NCBI GenBank assembly: GCA_947095535.1
Contig: OX352774.1
Location: 265,519,843-265,583,842 of the forward strand
Origin: Poecilobothrus nobilitatus
Taxonomy: Eukaryota > Arthropoda > Insecta > Diptera > Dolichopodidae
DNA: 64,000 nucleotides
Direction of reading: 5' to 3'
In this document: in pieces, positions 37,619 through 48,956 of the stretch
Layout of the letters: every line of letters begins with the position of its first letter
How positions within the stretch are numbered: the stretch's first letter is position 1
Position numbers and translations under genes: made by a program
The notes under the pieces: model-generated
Seen by the model: the letters and a program-made list of their open reading frames with translations, nothing else
Database searches by the model: none
Told to the model about the DNA's origin: nothing

Positions 37619-38525
37619 GAGGGTATAGACAGTTTGGGTAAAGACAGTTTGCCGAGAGAGAAATTGCAAATGGTTCTTTTCGCAAAACTCTTTTGGTATA
37701 AATTCATATTTCGCAAACTACTACCCATTTAACAGAAACTTACGTTTGGCAAAAAGGGTTTTTGCAAAATATCACATTTGGAATAGGAATAAAATACAAA
37801 AAAAATATTAAACGTTAAGTTTTAATAGTAATAAATTTTATTTCAAATTTAAATAATCTGCTATTAAAAATAATAATTTAGCTTCTATATATTCATCTTT
37901 TTTTTACTAAAATTTTTTTAATTTTCATGTCTTTTTTTTGTTATAACGCAAATAAATTTTTCGATTTCTGAATTGATAAAGCGAAATTCTTTACGAAGTT
38001 CTTCCAGAAGTCTATAAAACCCTACATGTTCAGCATCATAAGTGCATGCAACCTATGATACTACGATTCCAATTTTTCTGTGTTCCTTTTCTGTCCTTTC
38101 TGATCCAGTTCCTAACAGCTCAAGAAACTTGTTGAACAACAGATGTTGTTTTTCCACACATGTACATATTTTTCTTTAAGCCAATCCAAAAATTTACCAT
38201 CCTCGTCCAGTTGTTCGTATAATTTTTCGCAATGCTGTGGAATTTCTGCAGAACAAAAAAAACTTAGAGCTAAAACTGTTCGTATTTACAAACAAAATTT
38301 TACATTACCATGACAACCTTTTGCTAGAATATGTATATTTGGGGAAAAAGTAAAAAGGAAAAAATACAAAAGAGAAAAAATTTGATAAGTGTCCCATAAT
38401 AAACATATTATGTCAAAAGAATAGCAGAAATTGTAGTTTGCAAAGTGTCTCATTAGTGCAAAAGGGTTATTTTGCCGGAAGTGGAGTTTATAAAATAGAA
38501 TTTGATAACTGGCCCGTTCCCTAGT
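37619..38525 (-). mobile_element. Possible decayed transposon enclosing an unknown gene
   Basis: The flanks of the gene remnant at 37.9-38.35 kb carry related words. The left flank has GACAGTTTGGGTAAAGACAG, TTTTCGCAAAACTC and CGCAAACTAC. The right flank, reverse-complemented, has AACGGGCCAGTTATCAAATT, CGGCAAAATAACCC and TTTGCAAACTAC. AATTTGATAA followed by a TGYCCC-like word occurs twice near the right end (about 38379 and 38499). The arrangement suggests imperfect inverted ends around one gene, but I cannot fix exact termini or a target duplication. Confidence 0.3.
37918..38352 (-). pseudogene. Decayed spliced gene of unknown family
   Basis: On the minus strand an open segment ending SPNIHILAKGCH meets the donor GTAATG at 38308. 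A 63-bp gap ends in TTTTTTTTGTTCTGCAG at 38246. The frame then continues EIPQHCEKLYEQLDEDGKFL, DWLKEKYVHVW. One base is missing in an A run near 38155. The next frame reads FNKFLELLGTGSERTEKEHR, KIGIVVS, then an in-frame TAG, then ACTYDAEHVGFYRLLEELRK and FINSEIEKFICVITKK, with TAA at 37918-37920. Balanced, charged composition over about 110 codons and a fly-sized intron make former coding function likely. I do not recognise the family; an unlisted transposase or a retained host fragment are both possible. Confidence 0.6.
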
Positions 38526-39300
38526 ACAAATAGTATGAAGGTTGTGATCGGTTTTCGAAAAAAAAGAAAAGATAATTTCGCTGAAAATCATTTTCTGGAC
38601 GTTTTCAAGGGTGTAGAATCCAAAACAACAACAAAAATTTATTTTTTTTTTGAAAATTCCGCGTCCGCAAAAGTTGTTTTCAGCATAACTCATGTAATTC
38701 TTATCCGATTAGAATGAAATTTGGTATAGAGTTTAGTTTTGTGATTATAACGTCAGCAAAAAACAGTGAGGACGTAAACTGTAGTGGAACCCCCTCATAA
38801 TGTTCATAATAAAATATGGTTTTTTTTTCTAAAAAAACCATGTGGTCAAACAAAAAAAAAGTCTCGGATTTCAATTAAATTTAGTATACGGGTTGGTTTT
38901 ATGCTTCTGCATCAGGACACAAACTTTGAAGTCTGTAGCTTCAGTCGGTCCGTCTTAAAATATCCGAATACGAATATTATTTGATAGGTTCTCGAGCACA
39001 TTGTAATTGTTATACGATTTGAATGAAATTTTGTATAAATGTTTTTTTTGCGATATAGTAATTGAAAAAATTAAATTAATTTGAGACTGGAAACTTAAGT
39101 GGGTCTCCTACTATTGGGGCTGTAAATTAAAATTGTGATAAAATCAAAAGATTTTAAGATACACTCTTTAAACTTGAAAATTAGGTAGAGTATGTTAGAA
39201 CCTTTCAAAATGGGACCAGTTTTCACTCCTCTAAAATAGATGAAGAGGTGTATTCCTAAACCCAATTACTGTCCCTCCACGGGTGACTTTTTGTTTTTGC
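38526..39300 (+). repeat. Degenerate non-coding repeat with internal duplication
   Basis: TGTAATTCTTATCCGATTAG plus AATGAAATTTGGTATA near 38693 recurs as TGTAATTGTTATACGATTTG plus AATGAAATTTTGTATA near 39001. A TCGGTCCGTCTT word lies between (about 38944). These features resemble the TTATACCCG-type repeats elsewhere in the window but are too diverged to align end to end. The 135-codon minus-strand frame crossing its start is spliced away in the gene model above. Confidence 0.45.
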
Positions 39301-40544
39301 AAGAAAATAATATCTTGTATTAAATCTCTATTATTAATTTAATCAGTAACTAATAATGGTTGCTTTGAAATATGTGTTTAAATTGTAATTGAAAAAGCCG
39401 CTAACCTAGAGGTAGCTCAAAACTTTTAGTATATTTAACAGTATTTTAAGTTCAAATAGCCTTATAAAAATAAAACTAAATTATACTTAAATTTATTTTA
39501 AAAACTTTATTTTATATCTTATAAAAATATAAATACAAAGGCAACTAAATATACTACAAATTTTGGGCTGTCCTTAGATTAGCAGCTTTTTTTAAATAGC
39601 AGTGAAGTTTAAATACAATAAAAATTTTTGTCGAGACTTTTTTGTTTATGATGAGAAACGGACAGTATCGTAATTCGTAGAGAAGATTGACTAAATCATA
39701 ATTAGAGTAAATGTGTGTGGTAGTATACCCAAAAGCGTCTTGTCCTTGAATTAAAAAATCCGTAAAGATAAAAACAACAACGTACAATTCATAGGCGACA
39801 TGGAATAAAGAAGGTGTATCTGTAATTTTTCAAGAATACCTATCATGACCGTATCTCTTTAATGCTTTATATTATATAATCACTTCTTCAAGGTTAATCT
39901 GAAAAATATGTGTCAGAATTTGAGACAAAAGATATAAGAAAATAAAACATGACTGTTTCATAACAATTAAATGTTTTTTGAAAATAATTATCAATTAAGA
40001 TAATTCGATCTTCATTATCTTATAATAATATAATTTTTTTTTGTTGTTTACAATAATTTTGTCTTAAAATGACTATTGTCAATTTGTTATCAAATAAAAT
40101 ATCATTTTGTAGTAAAATATACTTTTTTTTCATGACCACTGTCTTATTATTTAAATAAAAATTTTTCCTAATCTTAACCTGAATCTATCAAAGAGATCTG
40201 TTATTTTGTGTTATTTTATTTTTTGTAGCGTCCATTTTTAATTATGACACTATTTGTTTATTTTGTGTCGAATTTTTTTTTTTTTTTTATCAATTTTTAT
40301 TGTAAATTTTCAAATAATAATGAGAAAAATGATCCTATGAAATTTATTGATAACGTGGTAGGAAAGCAGAAATGAAATTAAAAATGTTTAGTACAAATGC
40401 ATAGGTATTATAAAAGAAATTTTCTGTTGCCAAAATTAGATGTAAAAGTATAAGTCATAATAGTTAATTGGATTTAGTTGTGAATTCTGAGAAGAAGAAG
40501 TAGAATTGGTACAATACTAAACAAAAATGTTCATTCGGACCTTT
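39301..40544. other. AT-rich non-coding stretch
   Basis: Nothing recognised. A 77-codon minus frame (39554-39787) has no family features. Confidence 0.5.
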
Positions 40545-40601
40545 AACAAATACTTGAGTCAGTAACAAATACTTGAGCCAGTACAAATACTTGCGCCTAG
40601 T
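40545..40601 (+). repeat. 19-bp minisatellite, three units
   Basis: AACAAATACTTGAGTCAGT is repeated three times head-to-tail, with the third unit more diverged (ACAAATACTTGCGCCTAGT). Confidence 0.85.
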
Positions 40602-41358
40602 GTTAATTCAAAAACTTCAGTCTCATAAGTAGACCTATAATAAATTTTATTATTTTTAACTTTTTTTTAAAACCACTTAAAGTGTTGAACCATTAAGTGT
40701 ATGTATAAACAGTTTGAGAATGATATTTAAGTTCTCCACAAGTTCTTAACTTTTCTGTATTGTAAAAATCTGGCAATCATTTTCATTTGATATTGGTACA
40801 ATATTTAGGGTATTGTTTAAAAATACATAAATGTTTCTTTTATAGGCTGTTGAGGAGTAATTTGAAATTTGACACCACACTGGTACTGAATTTTCAAGTT
40901 TATACCTATATGTTATTTTATTATTAAATTGTCAGATTGCTATGTAAAAATGAAATTAAAAATTTTTTCCTATACTCAGAAATTATTATAACTGTAATAG
41001 TAAACACATAATTTCTTTATTTACAAATTTTTTAGTGGCTTTGCTTTTTATTATCATTTTGTGGATCTAAACGAACACAAAACAAACATAGCAGATAAAA
41101 AAATGTATATTAAAATATTATGCTTGGCACAGTTACATTACATTTCATATACAGCGGGCCAAGATATGATACAAACATAAAAAAAAAATTAATCAAAACG
41201 TCGTCGTCAAAATAAAATTAACTTTAATTGATTTACACCTGGAATCAACATTTTAAAAGAACGTTAACCATAACCTTATTCACAGGTTAAGTGTGTAACG
41301 AAAACTAAAAATAAATAGGTAGCAAAAAAGCATAAAATATGTTCAAATTAGCCAGTTT
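40602..41358. other. AT-rich non-coding stretch
   Basis: Nothing recognised. Confidence 0.5.
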
Positions 41359-42727
41359 TATTATACCCGTACAATAAGTATCGGGTAATAATAAAATTAC
41401 TCCTTCGTTTGTAACACCTCGAAATAAGCAAGCTAGAGATACACCTTGAAAGGTATGGATCGGATCAGAATCAAATTATGAGTGGATTAAGCTTTGTCCG
41501 TTCGCCCGTCCCTCAGGATCAACTTGTAGGTTCCCTATTGTTTTGGTTGAGATCCGATTAAAACTTCGGGTAGCTCTCGAACAACTAACTTTTGACCACA
41601 CTTTTCATACAAATTTTTCAAAAATTTTACTTCGTTTGAAGTAGACCCATGAAATTACGGATAGATATCCTAAAAAAATTAATTTTATGGAAGAACTTTT
41701 TTCTGTAGCCCACCCGTTTCGGAGCTACAGCCCCCGAAAGTTCGAAAAAGCTCTATATTTAAATTGTTATAAACACAAGTTCTATAAGCTATATTTTCAA
41801 TCTGATATGTGATCATATTCAATCTGATCATATCTGATCATTTCAATCTGATCATATTCAATCGATAGCTGCAGCTATGAGCTTTACAAATATGTATATA
41901 ATAAATACAGGTAATATTATAAATATATATTGTTATTGTTATTGTTATATTGTTATGATATAATACTATAAATTTTGACAGATGTTTCTCAATAATCTAA
42001 CAAATTTTTTTAACATTTAAAAAATTTATTTTTATTTTTACTTGCTGATTTGAAATTGTTGAGGATGATGCGTATTGCGTAGTAGAAAAAAATAAAAAAA
42101 ATAAAAAATATAACGGTTGCTTGAAGAATTTATATTTATATTATATTGGTATACATATATGTACATACTTATACCTATATCATGTTTATTTACATAATAT
42201 CGTTTATCTCACTGATGAATGAATGATATAATAAGAGTACCTATAGATATATATATATATATATATATATATGAATAGCGGCATATTTATACGTATTTTA
42301 TTGTAGTTATAAGAAAATATTCTATGAATGAAATATTATTAAAGAAATATTGTAATGTATGGCAATATATAATAATATATACAATGTATGAATATATATG
42401 CATTTTAATAACATATATGTATATGCTATTTTGTAGTAAGTTTAGTATAAATTAATATACATTTTGCCGCTTAGTATTAAATAGTACTAGATATATCATA
42501 TTTGGAAAAGTTTTGGATTGTTAATCGTTAGGTGGAAGGTTAGAATCTGCTTTTGAAGAATGAACCTATTAAGATATACTTTGAATATATGTACAATCCA
42601 TAGTTCTAGAAATTATAAAACTCATTCAAATTATTTTAAATAAGCAAAGTGGTAGACTATGAACATACTAACGGGTTCGTACGGGAATCTAAAGTTGACA
42701 AGGGCAACTATATTCTTCCTCGTTTTT
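41359..42727 (+). mobile_element. TTATACCCG-family element, copy C
   Basis: Same start (TTATACCCGTACAATA) and end (CTATATTCTTCCTCGTTTT) as copies A and B, with the same internal order, but more diverged and about 160 bp shorter. Differences include a small tandem expansion of TTCAATCTGATCATA-like units at about 41810-41863, a TA run at about 42249-42272 and loss of the stretch matching 17820-18130 of copy A. Non-coding. Confidence 0.75.
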
Positions 42728-43012
42728 TATTTAGTTCAGTTTAAAAGTTGATACGTTTATTTTTGTTTTTGAAATTGCTTAATTTGGTGGTATTCGTATA
42801 TGTATTCTCTTACTTTTTTTTTAATTGATAGTGTTGTTCTTGTTTTTTTTATTCACCTTTATGATACAACAACAAACAATTTTTCATACCTAATGTTTTT
42901 TTTTCTCAGCCTTAATTTAAAAAACAAAAAGTTGCGTTAACATTTACAGTTTTTCAATTGTTTTGCACTTTTTAGGACATTTTTCAAAAAGTTTTTGAAA
43001 AATTTGAGAATT

Positions 43013-43500
43013 AATTTCACTCTGTCCGTCTGTTTATAAAACTTCTTCACCTTTGAAAATTGAACAATGAAATTTTAACCATGGAAACCAGTCTCTTAAA
43101 ACAATTAATGTTCTAGAACAACGTTTTTATGTTATCCCACTCATTACAGAGTTAAGGCTCCTCAAAATTGATAAAAGCAATTTATTGCAATTTAGTAATT
43201 TACATCATTACATAATATACGTTATGTGAAAACAAAATGTTCGAAAGTTTTTGCTTCTTTCATAACTGCGGCATTCAGATTTAGAGTAAGTTGCCTCAGA
43301 AAATTTGTTTGTATCTGCCCCTGTTTATGAACTGTTATATCCCAAAAATTCAAATTTAGCTATTTTTAGGCACCTGTACAACTTTTGTCGAAATATAATA
43401 GAAACTTTATGATTATAATTTTATATGTGCTAATGGTTTTTCTTAATTAAGTAAGTATAGGGTTTCCTTAAAATTGAAGAAAGTGTGTGTGATTGAAAAT
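43013..43500 (+). mobile_element. TTATACCCG-family relative, fragment D
   Basis: Starts near CACTCTGTCCGTCTGT and follows the A-family order: an ATGAAATTTTAAC block, ATCCCACTCATTACAGAGTT, then GGCACCTGTACAACTT, then TATAGGGTTTCCTTAAAATTG. It is closest to fragment E at 54.56 kb, so D and E form a second subfamily. Both terminal sequences are missing. Confidence 0.55.
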
Positions 43501-43813
43501 AATACCGCAGGTAATTCGGTTTTATTTCCTTTTCAATCGCGAATTTTCGAAATGTGGTTACTTCCGTTTTGAAAAGCAAATAAAATCGAATCGACCTATT
43601 TTCTACATATTTCGTTTTTCCCATCTATTTCTAGTTTTATTTAAATTTAGAAATTTTGGTGCAAGTCAATATTCAATATTCTAAACTGTTTGTATTATCC
43701 TTTGAGAAATGTGCTCTTTTAAAAACAGTTAGTTTTCATCCTGCTTTGTTTTGTTTTTATTTTTCATAAGCATTTTTTTTTTTAATTTTATTTCATTGTG
43801 AAATTTATGAAAA
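43501..43813. other. AT-rich non-coding stretch
   Basis: Two overlapping frames on opposite strands (43430-43624, 43493-43684) have no family features. Confidence 0.45.
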
Positions 43814-43840
43814 TTTTTTTTTATATTTTTGCAGGTGAGT
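43814..43840 (+). promoter_or_regulatory. Candidate recursive splice site
   Basis: A tract TTTTTTTTATATTTTTGCAG is followed directly by GTGAGT, joining a consensus 3' splice site to a consensus 5' splice site at 43834/43835. This is the arrangement of zero-length-exon ratchet points in long fly introns. A downstream donor CCAG plus GTAATA at 43945 could define a 110-bp cryptic RS-exon. Same strand as the 5.43-kb candidate. Function requires a host intron here, which is not proven. Confidence 0.45.
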
Positions 43841-44292
43841 TAACTACACATATTTAAAATTTTTTTTTTAAAAAAACAAAAAAATAAAATGAAAATCAAG
43901 CAAGAGAAAAAGATGAGATTTTATCAAGTTAATTGATGTACCAGGTAATAGAAATAAAATGTTAATTGCAAAATGAAGATAATTGTTTTAAAAAAAAATA
44001 AAAAAGTAAACTTTAATTTGTGTTTCTTAATCAAATAATTCATAAATCACTTAGAGAAAATCTTTTTAAGTGTGTATCAAATTAATCTTTTATGTATGTA
44101 TGTATATAGCATTCAAACCGTAGTGTAATAGAACTTGTAAAGTGTTTTAACAACTAATGTTCCTAGTTAATGTTTCAACGCCGGGAGGCCTAGACGAAAC
44201 TTGTAATTATGTCTTTTCTTTTTTTTTTTAAATTTTATTAATGCATTAAAAAGTATTAAGCTGTCAGTTGCGTATAAAAGAGGTAACATATT
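43841..44292. other. AT-rich non-coding stretch
   Basis: Only an isolated GC-rich word (AACGCCGGGAGGCCTAGACG near 44180) stands out. Confidence 0.45.
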
Positions 44293-44425
44293 AGGTCGAA
44301 TGCATATAAATATGACTTTCAACTCAAATCTCACTTTTTCAAATAAAATCTACACCTGAACTCCTAGTAGTTTTTGTTTGAAAAAGTGAGATTTCCGTTC
44401 GAGCTTAGTTTTATGCATTTGATCC
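44293..44425. repeat. Long imperfect hairpin (about 50-bp arms)
   Basis: AAATCTCACTTTTTCAAA at 44326-44343 is a perfect inverse of 44377-44394, with a 33-base loop. The pairing continues outward, less perfectly, to GGTCGAATGCAT (44294) and its counterpart ATGCATTTGATCC (44413-44425). The size fits either a very small inverted-repeat transposon or a hairpin RNA precursor. Neither a target duplication nor expression can be judged here. Confidence 0.7.
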
Positions 44426-44860
44426 ATTATATTGAAAAGAAATGAATATAATTATATGTATGTATATTAACCGTCATTTGTTATTAAATGTTGTCATTTG
44501 AAAAAGTAAATATTATTAATGCGGTTAAGAAATCTTTAATTATAATTAAAAAAACGGGACAAATAATATTAATATTTTTTTGATCTTCTAAATAAATTTT
44601 CAATTATTATTTTTAAAACTGATTATTCAACCAACCAACCAACTGATTATTCAAATAAACAGCTGATTTTTCAAAATTTAGTTGCAAATGTCACAAAAAA
44701 AAAATTATTTATTAAACATGACATTTATACATTTTTACATATTTCTACTATTTCTTTTCTCACCAATAAAAATTTGACATTACTCGCTTTTTTTACATGC
44801 ATTGCATTAAAAATGTAAAAAAGAGAAATGTCATAATAGCTTAAGTAAGTTTTACATATA
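44426..44860. other. AT-rich non-coding stretch
   Basis: A short CCAACCAACCAACTGATTAT repeat near 44631 is the only distinctive feature. Confidence 0.45.
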
Positions 44861-46429
44861 AAAACGAGGAAGAATACAGTTGACTTTGTCAACTCTTAGA
44901 TACCCGTACGAACCGTTAGTATGTTCACAGCCTGTCACTCTGCTTACAATATTATTTTTTTAATATTTTAGTATTTTAAAATAATTTGGGTGAATTTTAT
45001 AATTTCTAGAACTATGGGTTGTACATATATTCAAACTATATGTTTATATGTACATTCTTCAAAAGCAGGTTCTAACCTTCCACATAACGATTATCAATCC
45101 AAAACTTTTTCAAATATTCTATAGTACCATTTAATACTAAGCGGTAAATGTATATTAAATTTACTAAGTACAAAACAGTAAATATAATTTTAAATATTAT
45201 ATTATATTATATTTAAATATTCCATTGACAGAATAATTTCTTATAAGTACAATAAAATACATATATGTATGTAAATACGGCGCTATATAATATACATCTA
45301 TACTCTTATCATTCATTCACTAGTGACATATACGATATGTAAGTAAACATGATATTATATAAGTATGTATATATATCAATATCATATAAATAAAAATTCT
45401 TCAAGCAACCGTTATGTTGTTTATTTAATTACATTTTTTTGTACTACGCATTATATCCTCAACAATTTCAAATTATCGAGTAAAACAAAATGGAAAAAAT
45501 TCGTTAAAGAAATTTGTTAGAAAATTTGAAAAAATCAAGTAACACTTTCGTCAATTATAAAGTAACCCTATATTATTAAAAAAAGTTGTTAACAGAAATA
45601 AAAGTATAATGTTGGAGCTTTAATTTTTGTGTATTACTTCAAAAAAATTTTAACAGGTGTTCAAGTTACAGGTGCTTCAAAATAAGAAATTTTCAGTTTT
45701 TGACCCCTTACAGCTCCTAAACGGGGGGTGATACAAAAAAAATTTCTGAAATGACTCATACTAATTTTCAAAGATCTAACTTCTGTCAAAATTTCAAGTT
45801 TCCAACTTTAACCGTTTAGAAGATGGAAGGGTTAAAGAATTTTGCAAAATTTGAGTTTCGCATAACGGTAAATTAAGACACCGTATGCCAAAAGTATATA
45901 TTTATTATATATATACTTTTAAAGCTAATGAAAGTGGTAATCATTTGGCGTTTTCAAAATGAAGATATACCTTATACAACTTGTACTATAACAATTTAAA
46001 TATAGAGCTTTTTTGCACCTTTGGGGAGCTGCAGCTCCGTAACGGGTGGGGCTACAAAAAAAAGTTATTAAAAATAAAATTAATATTTTTGTGGGATCTA
46101 TCAGTAGTTAAAATTTCATAGCTCTATTGCAAAAAAAATGTGGGGATCTAAAAGTTAGGTGTTCGAGAGCTACCCTAAGGCTTGGTCCAAACTCAACCAA
46201 AAAAAATAGGGAACCTACAAATTATTCCCAAAATATTTTGTGTAAATTTCAAGATTCTACCTTTCTTAGTTTTTGAGTTAGCGTGCTGACGGACGGACAT
46301 GGCTCAAAAGTCTTAGAATTTTTTTCTGATCCGATCCATACCTTTGAAGGTATATCTAGCTCGCTTATTTCGAGGTGTTACAAACGGAGGAGTAATTTTA
46401 TTATACCCGATCCTATCGTACGGGTATAA
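44861..46429 (-). mobile_element. TTATACCCG-family element, copy B (inverted relative to A)
   Basis: Its reverse complement matches copy A along the full length, with only scattered changes by eye. This includes both end hairpins and the subterminal ATACCCGTACGA pair. It lacks copy A's extra TTAGATCTTTGAA units and has a shorter GTCCG run. No long open frame. With copy A it forms a 1.5-kb inverted pair about 26 kb apart. Confidence 0.78.
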
Positions 46430-47080
46430 TTAAATAAAGATGTATTACTTATACAGTATACTATTGGTAGTGATTTATCTGAAATTTAAAACGTAAAATT
46501 TTAGAAAGAAATGCCAGCATTTCATCAAAAATAACTTTCCTTCAACATTAATAAAATCCACTTAAAATAAAATTAAAAAAAAAAAAATAATTAATATAAA
46601 CTTATCTTTCTGAATTAAAAATCACGACACTGAACTTTTCAAATAGTTAATAAAATATTTTTTTATAGATTTTTATAACAATAATATTTACTTAAAATTT
46701 GATATTTGAAAATGTTTCTCAATTTCATTAAAATAAATAAAATTGATTTATGTAATTAATATATAAAAGGATTAGATGAGTTTGAAATAATAAATCTATT
46801 AAAATAAATAATGCTTTAAAAGGATACAATTTTGGTTTTATTCAAATATTAGATACTATTTGCTTTTAAAATAATAAACAATAAAGCATAATTTCATCTT
46901 GAATAAAAGAATCAAAATACATAATTATTTGCACACGAAATAAAACAAATTTCTATTCATCATTGTTTCAAACTAATAATTCCATTGCTTACGTCCTGAT
47001 GACCTACTTAAAATTTTTAAGATAATTATTAGTACCTATCTATATTAAAAATTAAATATAATATTAAAAGAATAAGTTAC
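46430..47080. other. AT-rich non-coding stretch
   Basis: Nothing recognised. Confidence 0.5.
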
Positions 47081-47136
47081 TTGGGCGACCACATTTTCTG
47101 GAGTCTTGAGTGTTACGTCGATGGTTATGTTCGGGT
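47081..47136 (-). CDS. Candidate internal exon (strand uncertain)
   Basis: A sharply GC-richer 56-bp island. On the minus strand an acceptor GGGATTCAATTACAG ends at 47137, the body is open as PNITIDVTLKTPENVVAQ, and a donor GTAACT follows at 47080. The plus strand is also open over the same bases (YLGDHIFWSLECYVDGYVRV), so the strand is not certain. Neither peptide is recognised. The nearby AATCCCGCTATTAAAAATCC words suggest repeat sequence, so a transposon fragment is the main alternative. Confidence 0.25.
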
Positions 47137-48594
47137 CTGTAATTGAATCCCAACTTTCAAAATCCCGCTATTAAAAATCCCGCTTTTAATCCTATTTTAT
47201 ATTTATTAGAGCTATTTAAACCGTTATGAAGCCAAAAGATAGGTCTAAATAAATAAATATAAATAATTGGCAAACCCAAAGATATTTTTGATGCTTTACT
47301 TATTTTTTAAGAACTTTTCTACTTAGTTTGCTTCAATTGTGAAGAGGCTATATTCTTATACTCTACTCAAGGTTATCTTACAAGGAAAGCACTCAAAATG
47401 AATTTTGAGCCTTTGTAGTATTTTAAATTTAAAAATTTGTGACATGGAAGTTTTCGTTGAAACTTAATTATTTGTAATTGATTACTATAAAATATCTTTT
47501 TAAGATTTATTAAATATGATACGATTTTCGAAATTAAGAGTTAAATTTAATTTTATATTTTCTATATATATATGTATATATTATATATATATTTAATACA
47601 AATATTTAATACTAATCAAATTACATTAATATAACTCCAGGCATTTTTTTTTTTAAATTTATATTATTAAATTTTATAATATAACATTTAAAAAAGAATA
47701 AAATAAAAACTCTTTGTAATTCTATACGATTTCCTCAACCTTGAAATTGATTTCTCATTTTACTTAAATACAAAAAATCAAACCTTTTGAATTCATAACA
47801 TTAAATTTCAATTCTCTCACATCATCATATGTGCAATAGAATAAAATACTAGACACATTGGTACAATATTCACTTATTTAATTATTCACAATACAACAAG
47901 ACACCCAATCTAGTAGATAAATAATTAACACTTAAAAAAAAAACAATAACAATAACACGGTAAGAAGACATGGAAAAACGAAACTATTCAGAAAATGGTT
48001 AATTAAAGCTAATAAATATCAAGTAAAAGTATATACTCAATTATATTAAGGAGTAAAAGAGATAGAGAAAAATTCAAAATTCATCAATTAATTTATTCAA
48101 TTAAATGCGTTAAAATACTCAAGAGACAATACAATACAACATAGGAAACAAATAAATATACAATACAATAGCAAGTTCTTTTAATTAATGATGTAGTGAA
48201 TAGGTGTTTGTTGATGTTTAATGATGAGTTGTGTTTTTTTTTTCTTATATGATAAATATCATGTCATTGAAATCATAACCTAAAATTCTACTCAATTACA
48301 TATATAAAAAAAAAAAAAAAATACAAAGTGATGTTAAACTGCCATTGAAAAACGCATTTACTAATAAAATTAAAAAAAAAACGTGTAAAGAAATACTCTG
48401 TAGAAGAAGGGAAGATACAGACTTCTACCAGTATGTGAAAATTAAAATAAATATAAAACGTTTATTAATGTAAACGTTTAGTACCAAGTTTTCAAAGAAG
48501 CAATCTTGTGATATAAGATAAAGTTAGCATTAGAAGTTTTTCTAATCGATTTTATATAATATTTTTTTGATATATTTGTTATTTTGAATACAAA
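47137..48594. other. AT-rich non-coding stretch
   Basis: Nothing recognised apart from poly-A/T runs and the AATCCCGC repeat words at about 47160-47190. Confidence 0.5.
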
Positions 48595-48956
48595 GGCCGT
48601 GTCCGAAACTATCACACTTCGCACTAAATTCCGAAAAACTCCGAAAATTGTTTAGTGCATTCGAAAATAGTGCATCAAATTGTCTGATCGCACTTGATTA
48701 TCTGTCAATGTTTTAGTGCACTCTAATGTTTTAGTGTACTCTCAATGTTTTAGTGTACTCTCAATGTTTTACTGTGCTCTCAATGTTTTAGTGTACTCTC
48801 AATGTTTTAGTGTACTCTCAATATTTTAGTGTACTCTCAATGTTTTAGTGTACTCTTGAATACACTAAATATTCGCCCTAAAAGAATAACACATGTACGA
48901 AAAGAGTGTGAAGAGTCTAGTGCCAAGTGTTAGTGCGATAGATTCGGAAACGACCA
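48595..48956 (+). mobile_element. MITE-like element, copy 2, carrying a minisatellite
   Basis: The ends are inverted repeats: GGCCGTGTCCGAAACTATCA at the left against GGTCGTTTCCGAATCTATCG when the right end is reverse-complemented. Internal words match 4600-4888 on the other strand. The centre differs, with eight tandem 19-bp units where the other copy has a single word. Total 362 bp, non-coding. No convincing target duplication was seen, so the superfamily is left open. Confidence 0.8.
48706..48857 (+). repeat. 19-bp minisatellite, eight units
   Basis: The unit is CAATGTTTTAGTGTACTCT. The eight units differ at few positions (C for T in unit 1, a missing base in unit 2, ACTGTGCTCT in unit 4, ATATT in unit 7). 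The near-identity of units indicates recent expansion inside the transposon. Confidence 0.95.

Noticed and set aside
38286..38693. 135-codon minus-strand frame as a gene by itself
   Set aside because: Only its last codons before the donor at 38308 fit the spliced gene model; the upstream part is F/C/Y-rich and overlaps a repeat.
17257..46429. Copies A and B as the LTRs of one retrotransposon
   Set aside because: They are inverted, not direct, and no gag/pol lies between them.
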